Source: Pomphorhynchus laevis | Lineage: Eukaryota > Acanthocephala > Palaeacanthocephala > Echinorhynchida > Pomphorhynchidae | DNA: 64,000 bases | Assembly: GCA_012934845.2 (NCBI GenBank) | Contig: WNNJ02003011.1 | Location: 1 to 64,000, forward strand | Direction of reading: 5' to 3' | Shown here: positions 1 to 10,202 of the stretch, one piece after another | Layout of the letters: each line of letters opens with the position of its first letter | How positions within the stretch are numbered: the stretch's first letter is position 1 | Program-made: the position numbers and the translations under genes | Notes under the pieces: model-generated | The model's database searches: none | Told to the model about the DNA's origin: nothing | The model's input: only the letters and a program-made list of their open reading frames with translations

Positions 1-650
1 TGAATGCTGTTGTGTATAAATGTCCAGTAGTCTCTTATGATACGCATCATGTTCATCTCAGCTTTGTTAACGCATCGGTTCCATGACTTTTCAAGTTTAT
101 TTGACTTATAAATTGGAACTCGAATACGCATCAACGTTCAAGAGTACGAACACGCAATTACAATATCACAAAGATCGACTAGTAACTGCAAAAGTATCAG
201 GGACATTTACCTACTACAATGCAGAGAGTGTCAAGCTCAATATGTTGGCGAAACGACATGCCAGATGAACATTCGTATGAACCTGAGACGGTCGCAAATA
301 AAATTAAAAAAAACTCGCCAGTGATTCTTCAGTTCGTCATGCTGTTGAAAATAACCACAGCTTTGACATAACTATTCTAGAATCCAATGTGCAAGACACA
401 GCTAAGAGAAAGTCACGGGAATTGTGGTGGTCGGCCCAGCTGATGGCAGAATTGCTAGGTCCTTACACAGCTGTTCAACTGTATAGCGGAGAGTGAAAAA
501 ACAATGTGATTATCGGAAGTAGTAGTGTGATTCTTCCATGTTTTGAAGCGTAAGCCATGTGCATAAAAACATTGTTGAGAAGCGATTGTGCTAGTGTTAC
601 TGAAGAAGGGAAGTATCCCGAAAACGTTATAAAATAAATCTTGATTTTAT
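1..650 (+). mobile_element. PLE remnant (family C), GIY-YIG C-terminus and tail
   Basis: This is the 3' part of a Penelope-like retroelement cut by the window edge. Around 200-290 one frame reads CRECQAQYVGETTCQMNIRM, the CxxC and YVGET core of a PLE GIY-YIG endonuclease. Around 322-496 another frame reads through AVENNHSFDITILES to a stop, ending in an SRELWWSAQLMAELL segment. That matches the ends of the two other PLEs here (WIGQLMTDLSLN, WIAQLMTDLYLN). The frames do not join, so the copy is decayed. It ends in a hammerhead-like core at 600-623 and an AT-rich tail. The family is PLE with good confidence; the clade is not assigned. Confidence 0.75.
600..623 (+). ncRNA. Hammerhead-like core in PLE tail
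   Basis: CTGAAGA (600-606) is followed by a 4-bp stem GGGA/TCCC with loop AGTA and then GAAA (620-623). This matches the hammerhead consensus CUGANGA, stem II, GAAA, with one extra A before stem II. Stems I and III are not obvious, so cleavage activity is uncertain. Hammerheads are known in the terminal regions of canonical PLEs. Confidence 0.55.
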
Positions 651-764
651 TGTCCTGATTTCATCTAACAATAATTAGTATTGTATAATATGAATCCGAT
701 TGAAGAAAGGATCTCAGGAGGCAGTTCTATCGCACAAAATCAATCTAATATAAATTTATATATA

Positions 765-2603
765 TATAAATGTAGATATTAACTAACCGAGCCAAATCAA
801 AAACAAAATGACAAAATGTATATTTTTTAAAGCTTTCGGCGTGAGCCTTCTTCAGTAATTTACTAATCTAAAATACTCAAACCAAGCACACAGCCAAAAC
901 TGCATAAATTTGTAATTGTGATCGAACATTCTAGAACATTCTAAGAACATACCTATAGTCTAAATGTGTGCTCAGTATTTAAGCTGAGATCTGTCATAAG
1001 TTGACCTATCCAGTAGTTCTCTGTGTTTTTGCGAGTAATATCGTTACTGATTTGTGCAATTAGTGTGGTATTCATTACATGATCTGGATTTTGAATAATA
1101 TGTCTTACCGCTCCATCATTGTTTAGCCTTTTAGCAGCTATATCAGATCGTCTATTGTTAGCACGTATATTAAAAGTAGATCCAGTTTGCCCAACGTATT
1201 GTGCTTCACAGTTGGCACATTCATGTAAGTATATTGAACCTCTGGTTTTGCAATTTAGCATTCCTTTGACTTTATATGTTGAGTAAGTTATGGCACTAGT
1301 GAACGTCGACTTATTGCTCATTTGTTTGCAACATTTACATCTTGCCCCACCACATGGGCCACTTTGGTTACCTAGTTTCCGTGATCTATGTTTTATCATA
1401 TCATTGATTGATTTTCCTGCGCGATACGTAATGCATGGATTAAGTATGTTATATCGAAGTTGTTTTGGAATATTTTGGATGACGATATTTAAATCTTTTT
1501 GAAGATTCATTAGAGCGGGATGAAATGTGATGGCAGCAAATAAACGATTTGTTGTTTTATTTGACATAGCTTTTCCTTTTAATAGTGTTTGCTGTGACAT
1601 TTCCATAATTTCTCTATATTGTCTCCTCACAAGACGATTGTTGTATCCTCTATTTTTGAATTCCTGACACATTATATTCGATTGTTTATAGAATTCATTG
1701 TTGGTTGAACATATCTTTTTTATACGTATTAGCTCATTACGAATGAGTAATCGTTTTATTTTGGGAGCATGTGCGCTACTAGCATGTATTAATGATTTTC
1801 CTCCTTCAAATTTACGGTGCAAGGTTGTTTGCCAGACATTATTATTGTCTATGTACATTTCAACATCCAAGAATGTCACACGACCATTTATAGGTTTTTC
1901 CTCAACAAACTGTAATTCGCTAAATTCATTCAGTGCTTGAATAAATGCATCCAACATTGGCCGTCCATGTTCCCATATCAAAAACACGTCATCTATATAT
2001 CTAAACCATGCTGATGGTAGAAGTTGTTGTGTCGTAAAAAACTGTTCTTCTATGCTCGCTACATATAAACCAGCATATGCAGGTGCGATAGGACTTCCCA
2101 TAGCCGTTCCTTGGATTTGCTTGTATAGTTTGTCTTGAAATTTAAACACGTTCGAGCGTAGTACAATTGATATAAGTTCCCTGATTCTATATATTTCACT
2201 AGGTTCATATCCAAATTTTTCCAATTGCTGTGTGACCCCTTCGATACCTGGAAGTTCACTTATAGATGTATATAACGATTCAATGTCAAGAGTGGTAACA
2301 ATAGAGTTACTAGAGATTGATTGCTTCATATTATTGAATTTCCGTAGGAAGTCATCTGTACTTGTCAGGTGAGATGCTGTATTCACCAGAGCTGGATGGA
2401 TTTTTTGATGTAGATATTTGGCCAATTTATAACTTGCAGTACCACAATTGCTAATAATAGGACGTGCCGGGCAAGGAGTTAACTTTTTGTGTATTTTTGG
2501 TAGAAAATACAGATTGCCTTCATTAAATGTTTGTGGAATAAGTCTTTTAACAACGTCTTTATCGTGGATGTGTTGCTTTATTGCATGATACACAGATTCC
2601 ATA
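765..2603 (-). mobile_element. PLE family A, 5'-truncated copy, - strand
   Basis: This is a canonical Penelope-like element with RT followed by GIY-YIG. The frame is open from about 2602 to 953. It holds the PLE motif YFLPKIHK, the RT box TTLDIESLYTS, GTAMGSPIAPAYAGLY and the catalytic FRYIDDVFLIW near 1975-2003. A cysteine cluster CGGARCKCC and the GIY-YIG core SIYLHECANCEAQYVGQTG (about 1168-1245) follow. The N-terminus before RT1 is missing. A continuous open frame extends to 2725, but its first ~41 residues are antisense of the partner copy and not part of the protein. The tail carries a hammerhead-like core. It is joined head to head with the + copy at about 2604. Confidence 0.9.
834..855 (-). 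ncRNA. Hammerhead-like core, left outer end of PLE-A pair
   Basis: On the - strand CTGAAGA (855-849) is followed by AGGC-TCAC-GCC, a 3-bp stem II, and GAAA (837-834). The same core sits at 3568-3589 in the + copy. It lies ~65 bases from the outer end of the element, where PLE hammerheads are expected. Stem I is weak. Confidence 0.55.
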
Positions 2604-3658
2604 CACCGTAAATTTGAAGGAGGAAAATCATTAATACATGCTAGTAGCGCACATGCTCCCAAAATAAAACGATTACTCATTCGTAATGAGCTAATACGTA
2701 TAAAAAAGATATGTTCAACCAACAATGAATTCTATAAACAATCGAATATAATGTGTCAGGAATTCAAAAATAGAGGATACAACAATCGTCTTGTGAGGAG
2801 ACAATATAGAGAAATTATGGAAATGTCACAGCAAACACTATTAAAAGGAAAAATTATGTCAAATAAAACAACAAATCGTTTATTTGCTGCCATCACATTT
2901 CATCCCGCTCTAATGAATCTTCAAAAAGATTTAAATATCGTCATCCAAAATATTCCAAAACAACTTCGATATAACATACTTAATCCATGCATTACGTATC
3001 GCGCAGGAAAATCAATCAATGATATGATAAAACATAGATCACGGAAACTAGGTAACCAAAGTGGCCCATGTGGTGGGGCAAGATGTAAATGTTGCAAACA
3101 AATGAACAATAAGTCGACGTTCACTAGTGCCATAACTCACTCAACATATAAAGTCAAAGGAATGCTAAATTGCAAAACCAGAGGTTCAATATACTTACAC
3201 GAATGTGCCAACTGTGAAGCACAATACGTTGGGCAAACTGGATCTACTTTTAATATACGTGCTAACAATAGACGATCTGATATAGCTGCTAAAAGGCTAA
3301 ACAATGATGGAGCGGTAAGACATATTATTCAAAATCCTGATCATGTAATGAATACCACACTAATTGCACAAATCAGTAACGATATTACTCGCAAAAACAC
3401 AGAGAACTACTGGATAGGTCAACTTATTACTGATCTCAGCTTAAATACTGAGCACACATTTAGACTATAGGTATGTTCTTAGAATGTTCTAGAATGTTCG
3501 ATCACAATTACAAATTTATGCAGTTTTGGCTGTGTGCTTGGTTTGAGTATTTTAGATTAGTAAATTACTGAAGAAGGCTCACGCCGAAAGCTTTAAAAAA
3601 TATACATTTTGTCATTTTGTTTTTGATTTGGCTCGGTTAGTTAATATCTACATTTATA
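2604..3658 (+). mobile_element. PLE family A, second truncated copy, + strand
   Basis: This is an inverted near-identical copy of 765 to ~1815. It begins inside the RT C-terminal region and runs through the cysteine cluster and GIY-YIG domain to a stop at 3470, then through the tail to ~3658. The two copies differ at only a few sites (for example KAMSNK versus KIMSNK), so the pair is young. A CACC microhomology sits at the head-to-head junction (2604-2607). Residues ISLRMSN and LLACINDF near the junction are read only antisense in the partner's open frame. Confidence 0.88.
3568..3589 (+). ncRNA. Hammerhead-like core, right outer end of PLE-A pair
   Basis: CTGAAGA (3568-3574), AGGC-TCAC-GCC stem-loop and GAAA (3586-3589), identical to the left-end copy at 834-855. 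Confidence 0.55.
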
Positions 3659-3712
3659 TATGGAAAGAATTGATTTTATCAATCCTGAGTCACACCGATT
3701 AGAATATGCCGT

Positions 3713-3818
<106 letters not shown>

Positions 3819-3872
3819 TGCATTGTACGTTGTACACTATCGCTGGGACTCTCACAGGAGTACAATAGATTT

Positions 3873-4138
3873 ATGTTTATCTTACGATTTACACCAGCAC
3901 AAGCAAAATAGATTCAAAATTTTATTGAAAACGTTTCGCTCTTTGGAGCTTTGTCAATTGTGTGTTTAAGCTGTAAATATTTTTTGAAGTGAATATTTTA
4001 CTTCAAAAAAAGCTGTAAATATTTTACTTCAAAAAATATTTACAGCTTAAACACACAATTGACAAAGCTCCAAAGAGCGAAACGTTTTCAATAAAATTTT
4101 GAATCTATTTTGCTTGTGCTGGTGTAAATCGTAAGATA

Positions 4139-4143
<5 letters not shown>
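3873..4143. mobile_element. Palindromic PLE tail pair
   Basis: A 271-bp palindrome: two copies of a ~130-bp tail joined head to head, centre near 4008. Both arms carry CTC-CAAA-GAG then CGAAACG (right arm 4068-4084), preceded by TTGACAAAG where CTGATGAG would be expected, so it is a decayed hammerhead. The outer ends are ATGTTTATCTTACG and its complement, and the right end runs straight into (TA)n. The arrangement equals the large PLE-A pair but is truncated to the tails. The parent element is not in the window. Confidence 0.75.

Positions 4144-4189
<46 letters not shown>
4142..4189. repeat. (TA)n microsatellite
   Basis: About 24 TA units directly abutting the right end of the palindromic tail pair. 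Confidence 0.97.
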
Positions 4190-4191
<2 letters not shown>

Positions 4192-4326
4192 TCATGAAGA
4201 GGCATAAACACCAGGCAGCATTCTATATATCCTCATCAGATCAAGAAATAGAACCGAATTATTCTCGCAATATTCAAAGTCGCTACGTATGCCCAGTCAT
4301 CCAATGTGTGACGACAAACTTCAACA

Positions 4327-4368
4327 ACGGTATACACGTTTCGCTCTAACGGAGCTCATCAGTACCGT
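4327..4368 (-). ncRNA. Hammerhead ribozyme with minimal stem III
   Basis: On the - strand: ACGGTA (stem I), CTGATGAG, stem II CTC-CGTTA-GAG, CGAAAC, GTGTA, then TACCGT (stem I). Stem I is 6 perfect pairs, stem II 3 pairs plus the closing G-C, and stem III only A-U and C-G with a 2-nt loop. A very short stem III is typical of metazoan SINE and PLE hammerheads, which are thought to work best as dimers. All conserved core bases are present. The host repeat (about 4195-4600) is not otherwise recognised. Confidence 0.8.
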
Positions 4369-4659
4369 GACTTTAATAATTATCCAGAGGCGCCTTAACA
4401 CACGCTTAAACAATGTCTAAAGCTCGAAAAACAGAACTACCCTTAATCTGAATCATCAGAGGAAATTTAGCATAAGCTCTGTGCATGGCAGTGCGTATTG
4501 CGGTTTAACCATGCATTAGGCACTAAATTCCTTTTAATAAAAATGCTGTTTTACATGGACACTTTAAAGTGTACAAATATATAAAATATAATTTGTTGTT
4601 ACACCTGCCCTGGGACACACAATGGTGTCCTCGTAAATGAAGCACTGTGTCAGCAAATT

Positions 4660-4850
4660 CTCAGAGATGCCTTTTAATATATCACAAGTTAGCCGAAACG
4701 ACTGATGGTAGTTCACCCTACTGATGAGTGCTGCCGGCTACCATCAGCTCGTCTAGGAGTGATAAGGAAGTCTGCTCTACTTGTAATCGAACTCCGGTTT
4801 TTGGCAACATTTACAATTATAAAACTGAAGCTTATTAGCTCCCGGAGCAC
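4660..4850 (+). mobile_element. Retrozyme-like repeat, family D, copy 1
   Basis: A ~190-bp repeat shared with 51705-51890 at high identity. It holds CGAAAC (4693-4698), a 21-nt spacer, and CTGATGAGT followed by GCTGCC. The spacer segment CTGATGGTAG pairs with CTACCATCAG downstream (4738-4747). Here the upstream strand is GTTAGC, which pairs poorly with GCTGCC; copy 2 has the perfect partner GGCAGC. No open frame is seen. It looks like a small non-autonomous RNA-based repeat. Confidence 0.6.
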
Positions 4851-4873
4851 AGTTTAACTCAATCGGATTTAAA

Positions 4874-4876
<3 letters not shown>

Positions 4877-4939
<63 letters not shown>
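4877..4939. repeat. (TA)n microsatellite
   Basis: About 31 TA units beginning just past the end of the family D copy. Confidence 0.97.
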
Positions 4940-4941
<2 letters not shown>

Positions 4942-5038
4942 CTTTGATAGCGCAATCTATTTCATGCAATTAGCATATAGTGAATTCTTTCTGCTTTAAT
5001 CTATAATAGTATCTTTTTAATGTGTATACATTGTATTG

Positions 5039-5087
5039 CTGCAACTGATGAGGCTTCTCAAAGCTGAAACGGTATGCCGTCTTGCAG
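5039..5087 (+). ncRNA. Complete hammerhead ribozyme
   Basis: All three stems are present. Stem I is CTGCAA (5039-5044) with TTGCAG (5082-5087). The core CTGATGA is at 5045-5051. Stem II is G-GCTT-CTCA-AAGC-T with a closing G-U wobble. GAAA is at 5066-5069. Stem III is ACGG-TATG-CCGT, and the predicted cleavage site follows C5081 in a GTC triplet. Every conserved core base fits the consensus, so this is likely active when transcribed. The surrounding repeat has no ORF and no second copy in the window. Confidence 0.88.
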
Positions 5088-5317
5088 TGTAGAAGCATGA
5101 AATTCTCTATATATAGAGAAAAGCAGATAGGTGTAATATACAGTCCTGATTGAATCAAACCTCTAATATATATGATATCAATAAATGATATATACATTGT
5201 ATATTATGTATACATTATATATGTCAAATATTTAAACAATATTAAAATTATATTAAATATGAAAAATTTAAAATATTTTGATATAATAAATAATAACAAG
5301 TAACTTGAACTACGATA

Positions 5318-5524
5318 ATGAAGCAAATAGCGTCAAAATTAAGCTCAAAACGCGAACTCTCATATTCTCAAATAATAAAAAATATACAAGAGAAAATTTC
5401 ATATGCCTTAGCTCTTGCTGCGTCTGCCTGTTTAAGAGCGCCACGCTCTACATATGGAAAACATGTTCACGATCATTTCAGATCAACAGAAGAGATGTCA
5501 CGAAAGCCAGAAGATTCTAATTAA
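5318..5524 (+). pseudogene. C-terminal fragment of family F RT retroelement
   Basis: A 68-residue open stretch with YSQIIKNIQEKISYALALAA then CLRAPRST. From memory of many invertebrate genomes, this resembles the C-terminus of an RT retroelement family whose members carry TQGDPLAM in the RT and end in a YSxTxxWLRxxLSFxLLR-CIRGAR segment. Other pieces of that family lie at 22090-22805 and 37950-38861. It stands alone, with no RT next to it. Assignment is moderate. Confidence 0.4.
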
Positions 5525-5529
5525 AGAGA

Positions 5530-6150
5530 ATTATTGGATTTTTGAATTCTTTACTTTTGGTTTCATTCTTGTATATTTTACGAAAATAAAATTTCTTCTT
5601 TAAAAAAAGTAACTCGAACTGTATAAATATTGTTAATGATGGGATGATATCGCATCAAACAATTGTCTAAATATAAGCATTTAAAAATGGATGCAGCAAC
5701 TTGATTTCAAGTGAAATTATTAATGGTTAATAATCGCAGTTAAAAATATATTCATAGTTGCAACCAGAACATATTTTAATTTTATGAGAATCTCTAATTT
5801 TTACAACCTCCGCATATAAATAGTGCACTTAGATGCACTTCGAAAGCTTTTTAGCTCATATGAGTAGAATATTTGAAATTAAAAAAATTCTTTAAAATTG
5901 TAGACAAATTTTATATATAATTTAAAACAAAATAGTCAATGACTATTCTGGTTTAAAAGTATAAATACCTACAATATAATTTTTAAGAAGCCCTAGCGGG
6001 GGAACATAAAGTAATATTTTTCTTTTATTTGTTGACTATTGGTCATGCTCCCTCATTATATTTTGTATTGTTGGTCTCGAAAATCCTATCGGAGATTTAT
6101 GCCTAACTACTATATATATTCATTACATTGAACGTTTCATATACTGGAGA
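5530..6150. other. AT-rich stretch, nothing recognised
   Basis: No coding frame, hammerhead core or repeat family shared with the rest of the window was seen here. Confidence 0.5.
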
Positions 6151-6154
6151 ATAA

Positions 6155-6300
6155 TTAGCTGTAGTAGATGGTTAGCCTAGCCGGTAAGGTGTATACCCAC
6201 TAAATCTGCGCAAATAGTGTTAGCAAGGAAACTTCAGCGGTACACAGCCTGCTGATGAGTCCGGGTGGACCATTGCACGGTAGTAGAGAACGAAACAAAA
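6155..6300 (+). mobile_element. tRNA-like SINE with decayed hammerhead
   Basis: TTAGCCTAGCCGG (6172-6184) fits the RNA polymerase III A box of tRNA-derived SINEs. Downstream, CTGATGA (6252-6258) is followed by a perfect stem II GTCC-GGGT-GGAC. CGAAAC follows only after 20 extra bases (6291-6296), so the ribozyme is disrupted. The plan (tRNA-like head, hammerhead with GTCC stem II) resembles the schistosome SmAlpha SINE. A B box is not evident. Confidence 0.5.
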
Positions 6301-6489
6301 CTAACATGTCAGTCTAAAATCTGTCCTGTTTTGTGTCCAGGTGTATGAAGTTGAAAGTTATAAAGGAATGATACCTTATCAACTATAGCAAAGTTGATAA
6401 AATAACTGAAAGAATATATCAAAGGATCACTAACACAAATTCCATTATTTCCTGATCTCTTCAATGTTAAATATAAAGGAAAGGAGGCT

Positions 6490-6960
6490 TTGAATGTGAA
6501 AAGTGACACATGTCTAGAATTGATCACACGCCTAGAAGTTGCATGGTGCCTGAAAGTCATGAATCAAAGTCTAGTCTACCAATCAACACCATTATCTATG
6601 AATGCCATATTTCGTACAAAATTCTGGACCGTTGTTTACTCAGCACATTCGTGCACCACCATTCTACATGCCGTATCCATGAAGGATCCAACGAGTGCAG
6701 CGACAATTCAGTAACAACCTCTGCCTAGTGTTTAAGGATGATCTGCACATCAATTTATTCTGGTAAAGAGCGTAAGCCTAAGACAATTAAGCAAAGTGTC
6801 GGAAACGCTATTATTCACAATGTCACACATGCAACCGAAACTACCAGTGGGTACTTCATTCTATTAATGAATACTGCCGTGTAAACTATCATTTTGATGC
6901 TGAAATGGTCGTCTAGAAGTGACATGGAGCCTGCAGTTTGTTGATCGCGGCAAGTTTCAA
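6490..6960 (+). mobile_element. Retrozyme-like repeat, family E, single copy
   Basis: Related to the arrays at 50385-51160 (+) and 51890-52690 (-). It shares GTGACA..GGTGCCTGAAAGT, the stretch through GGACCGTTGTTTACTCAGCA and the CGAAAC module (6831-6888). Here the CTGATGA half has drifted to TTAATGA. Short open frames cross it but none is conserved among copies, so it is non-coding. Confidence 0.65.
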
Positions 6961-7253
6961 TAGGCAAATACATTGAATATTTATAATCCCTGATAATGTT
7001 TTAGACTTCTGTAATAATAATTCAATTCCTAACGTTAAATGGGGGTATATTCTAAACACGTGTACATTGAACCTCAGTAGTATTCGATATAAGGAAAGTG
7101 ATGCGTTGTTTAGCACATTATTCTATTTCTTGGTTGTTGCTTTTCTACATTCCTGTCCTACAAAGTTAAAGTTCTCACACATTATATTTTTAAGTCTAAG
7201 TGCTTTTAATTATTTTTAATCATGGATATTATGTCGATTAATTAAACCATGGG

Positions 7254-8400
7254 AGACTGACCCATATGATGTGAAGAACATTTTGACAAGTAAGGAAGAG
7301 AATTGAAACACCGAATAATATGCTTGAAAATATTTCGGAATTCCACCTTCAGAGGCACGAATATAAGTTCTCAATTTAGGACTAAACTGTAATATCTACA
7401 CAAGAGAATACGAGCGATATCAGCTCTCCGGTAAGCTTAAGGAATTAGCCGAAAAAGCTAACAAAACACTGAACATGAGGTAAAAGAACGATGCTTCAAT
7501 GAATATGCAATTAAATTGTATGAAAAATATATATATCGACGTTTAGATTGTGACAGCGTGTCTAACTTTCTGTGAAGCAACAACAGGAAATACGAGAATT
7601 AAGATGTACAACACGATTCTAATAAAAAGGCCGATAAATCACAGGTTACGAGAGTGTGGAAAAAGTCAGACTATATAAAAGAAGCAAATAGACAAATTAA
7701 TGGTGAGTCTTATGCTCTAGCATCAAAGTATAATCATAAAATCCTACGCAATCAGGTAAATATGTTATTAGATAAATCGATCGCAGACAGATGCATGGAT
7801 CTAACACAGGCTGACAAATTACTTACGAATACCAAAACAAATTTGGAGCTTATTACATGCTACCGAAAACGCATAAAAAATTTGTTCGTGCCAGATAGAC
7901 CAAAAGTATACAACAAAGGTACAATAACCGAAAAGCTCTCACGATACATTGATGAATTGTTAAAGCCATTTATTAGTACGATGAAAAGCTATATCAGTAA
8001 GTCATATGAATGCATTTTTTAACTACTGGATCATGAAAAGGAATTACGTAAAGATGATATATTATTTACTATAGATATTGAATCACTATACACTTCAATT
8101 CCCTATGACACAGCGGGGGACCAGAAGTCAACATGTAGATGACCCAACGAAAACATGTAGATGACCCAAGGTCAACATGTAGATTTGTCAAGTCCCCAAT
8201 ACAATTAATATTATCAGGGAATATATTTGAATTTGATAAGGTGTTATACAAGCAAGTTGTTGGAGTGGTAATGGGAGCACTTGTTACCTCTACACTTGCA
8301 ACCATTTACACAGATCAATATGAAAAATCATTCAAAGTACTAGTGATCTTAATTTTAGATCTTTTTAATGTGACAGAAAAAATTGTATAGTTTGTGATGT
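7254..8400 (+). mobile_element. PLE remnant (family D RT)
   Basis: Decayed reverse transcriptase of a canonical PLE. A 122-residue stretch (7654-8022) has WKKSDYIKEANRQIN, ending in NKGTITEKLSRYIDELLKPF and MKSYISKSYECIF. Next comes LFTIDIESLYTSIPYD (about 8064-8110), and after a short tandem repeat VLYKQVVGVVMGAL, the GxxMG box. The catalytic YxDD is not seen. No GIY-YIG part remains; the LINE at 8440 follows. Several interruptions separate the pieces. Confidence 0.75.
8127..8192 (+). repeat. 22-bp tandem repeat, 3 units
   Basis: Three units of GTCAACATGTAGATGACCCA type, inserted in the PLE RT between the DIESLYTS and VVMGA boxes. It expands or replaces RT sequence, so it arose after the element died. 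Confidence 0.8.
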
Positions 8401-8501
8401 TTAAAAATAATAATGAGAGAATTTATTATACCTCTTTACCTTTCGGTACTGGGTAAACAAAATAAATACACCAAAAGTTTATCAATTTTATAAATTGTAT
8501 T

Positions 8502-10181
8502 TCAAAATCTTCTCCTACTGTCAATATCGGATAGTGACATATTTTTCAAAATTGGGCAAGTGAAGATATGCAGGTTAGATGCGCATCCATTTTTGAAAAG
8601 AACACAAATGCACAAAGAGCACCGTGCATGTACTGGAATTCTAATAGCGCAGAATTTATCGTGATATCCATGGACAGATGCTCTCCAGATCAGCGGTCTT
8701 TTCCTTGCACAGGGTTCTCTCCATTTAGTCTGTAAGAATGCCGGAGTAAGATAAAATTCAGAATCCAATGACGTCGTCTTTCGAAAGAACATGTTCAGGT
8801 TAGTAGTAAATGATGCAGTGTGTTCAAGATTAAATGTTGAGCAGATGTATTTAGAGCAAGGTTCTAACGATGATAGTATCGCTATAACCGATGAAGAACA
8901 TTTTGGTGAGACTCCAACAATTCGCTTCACGAATCTCCATTGACACCTGTCCAACTGCTGAAAATTGAAGGGACTTAAATCCGACCAGATAACTGGCAAA
9001 GCATATGAAACTATGGGAAGCAACATACTTCGAAAATACCGGAGGGCTCCTGAGAAAGATAAAGAACCTAAGTTTTTTGCATAAGAGGTTGCTACAACTA
9101 ACTTCGAGGATTTACGATGTAGGTGTTCAGTAAATGACCATTTCGACGAAAGTAATACTCCCAAATAATTGTAACTATTGCAGAATTCTAAATCTGTATT
9201 GCCTATTCTCAGCATGTCACATCGACGCAAAGGTCCACCTAACCGAAATTTAAGGGCTTTCGATTTATTTACATTCACCGTCAACTGATTTGATAAACAA
9301 TAGGATGACAGAGCATCTAACGCACTTTGAGCGGATAAAAGATCTTTGGCTAATATTACTAGATCGTCGGCATAGAGGGTACAAGAGACTTCATTCGATG
9401 CATGACGAAGATGCATAGGCAAATCCATAACAATAAAGGAAAATAATATAGGGCTGAGTGGATCTCCCTGTAAAACACCGCGATTAGCAAAAAAGAAATC
9501 AGAGGTGTTGATACCATCAGATACTTTAAGGCGATTAGGCTGAAGCACAGAATAAATAAGATACAAAAAGCGACCACTAACGGACACTCTGGTGGAAAGT
9601 TTATCAAGTAACAAAGAACGATTCACTGTGTCAAATGCTCGCTCAAAGTCAACAAAAGTAGCATACAACGGTCTACGATTAGCGAAACAATTGGTGACTT
9701 CGTCACGGACATGCTTTATTGCATCGGACGTTGACCTTTTCGGGCGGAATCCATACTGCTCCGTAGGTAAGAGATGCTCGCGAAACTTAATAAGGCGCAT
9801 ATACATTATATGAGTCAATAACTTATAACTGTGATTCAATATCGCAATCCCCCTGTACGCATCCAGTGAATCATAGTCACCTTTGCCCTTATGCAGGATC
9901 TTAATTACACCGTCGCGCCACGAAATCGGAAACGGATGACCTGCAAGAAGTAGATTGAAAAGTTCTGTCCAGTAGTCTATCAAAATATCGATAGTCGACT
10001 TTAACTGTTCTACGCATAATTGATCTAACCCGGCAACTTTATGATCTTTTAAGATTGATAGGGATCTTACGACTTCAAATGGCGTAAAAGGTAAATTCAG
10101 AGGATCTGAACCGTATATTGAATTTATGCATGAAACTGAAGATAAATGTACAGGCATGTCTTCTAATATTGAATGGCGCAA
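8502..10181 (-). CDS. LINE reverse transcriptase region of ORF2
   Basis: Open frame of 559 residues. In order: GLDQLCVEQL, IAILNHSYKLLTHIMYMRL, EQYGFRPKRSTSDA, the RT palm ATFVDFERAFDTVN, the FANRGVLQGDPLSPILFSFI box and catalytic CTLYADDLVILAKD. A thumb region and a C-terminal knuckle HARCSLCICVLF..HIFTC follow. It continues in frame upstream across one TGA (10203-10205) into the linker frame, so the listed start is not biological. It would reverse-transcribe the LINE RNA by target-primed reverse transcription. Confidence 0.9.
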   Translation of the reverse strand: MRHSILEDMPVHLSSVSCINSIYGSDPLNLPFTPFEVVRSLSILKDHKVAGLDQLCVEQLKSTIDILIDYWTELFNLLLAGHPFPISWRDGVIKILHKGKGDYDSLDAYRGIAILNHSYKLLTHIMYMRLIKFREHLLPTEQYGFRPKRSTSDAIKHVRDEVTNCFANRRPLYATFVDFERAFDTVNRSLLLDKLSTRVSVSGRFLYLIYSVLQPNRLKVSDGINTSDFFFANRGVLQGDPLSPILFSFIVMDLPMHLRHASNEVSCTLYADDLVILAKDLLSAQSALDALSSYCLSNQLTVNVNKSKALKFRLGGPLRRCDMLRIGNTDLEFCNSYNYLGVLLSSKWSFTEHLHRKSSKLVVATSYAKNLGSLSFSGALRYFRSMLLPIVSYALPVIWSDLSPFNFQQLDRCQWRFVKRIVGVSPKCSSSVIAILSSLEPCSKYICSTFNLEHTASFTTNLNMFFRKTTSLDSEFYLTPAFLQTKWREPCARKRPLIWRASVHGYHDKFCAIRIPVHARCSLCICVLFKNGCASNLHIFTCPILKNMSLSDIDSRRRF

Positions 10182-10202
10182 AATAGATTGGAAGTGTGAT
10201 TT

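Noticed and set aside
1290-1502. 70-codon + strand frame, and its twin at 2921-3133 (-)
   Set aside because: Antisense shadows of the PLE-A coding region, present in both inverted copies for that reason.
953-2725. A single 590-codon PLE protein starting at 2725
   Set aside because: Residues 1-41 are the antisense of the partner copy across the head-to-head junction at ~2604. Only the part from ~2602 on is PLE protein.
6490-6728. Short open frames within the family E repeat
   Set aside because: The frame is not kept among the copies at 50385 and 51890, so the unit is non-coding.
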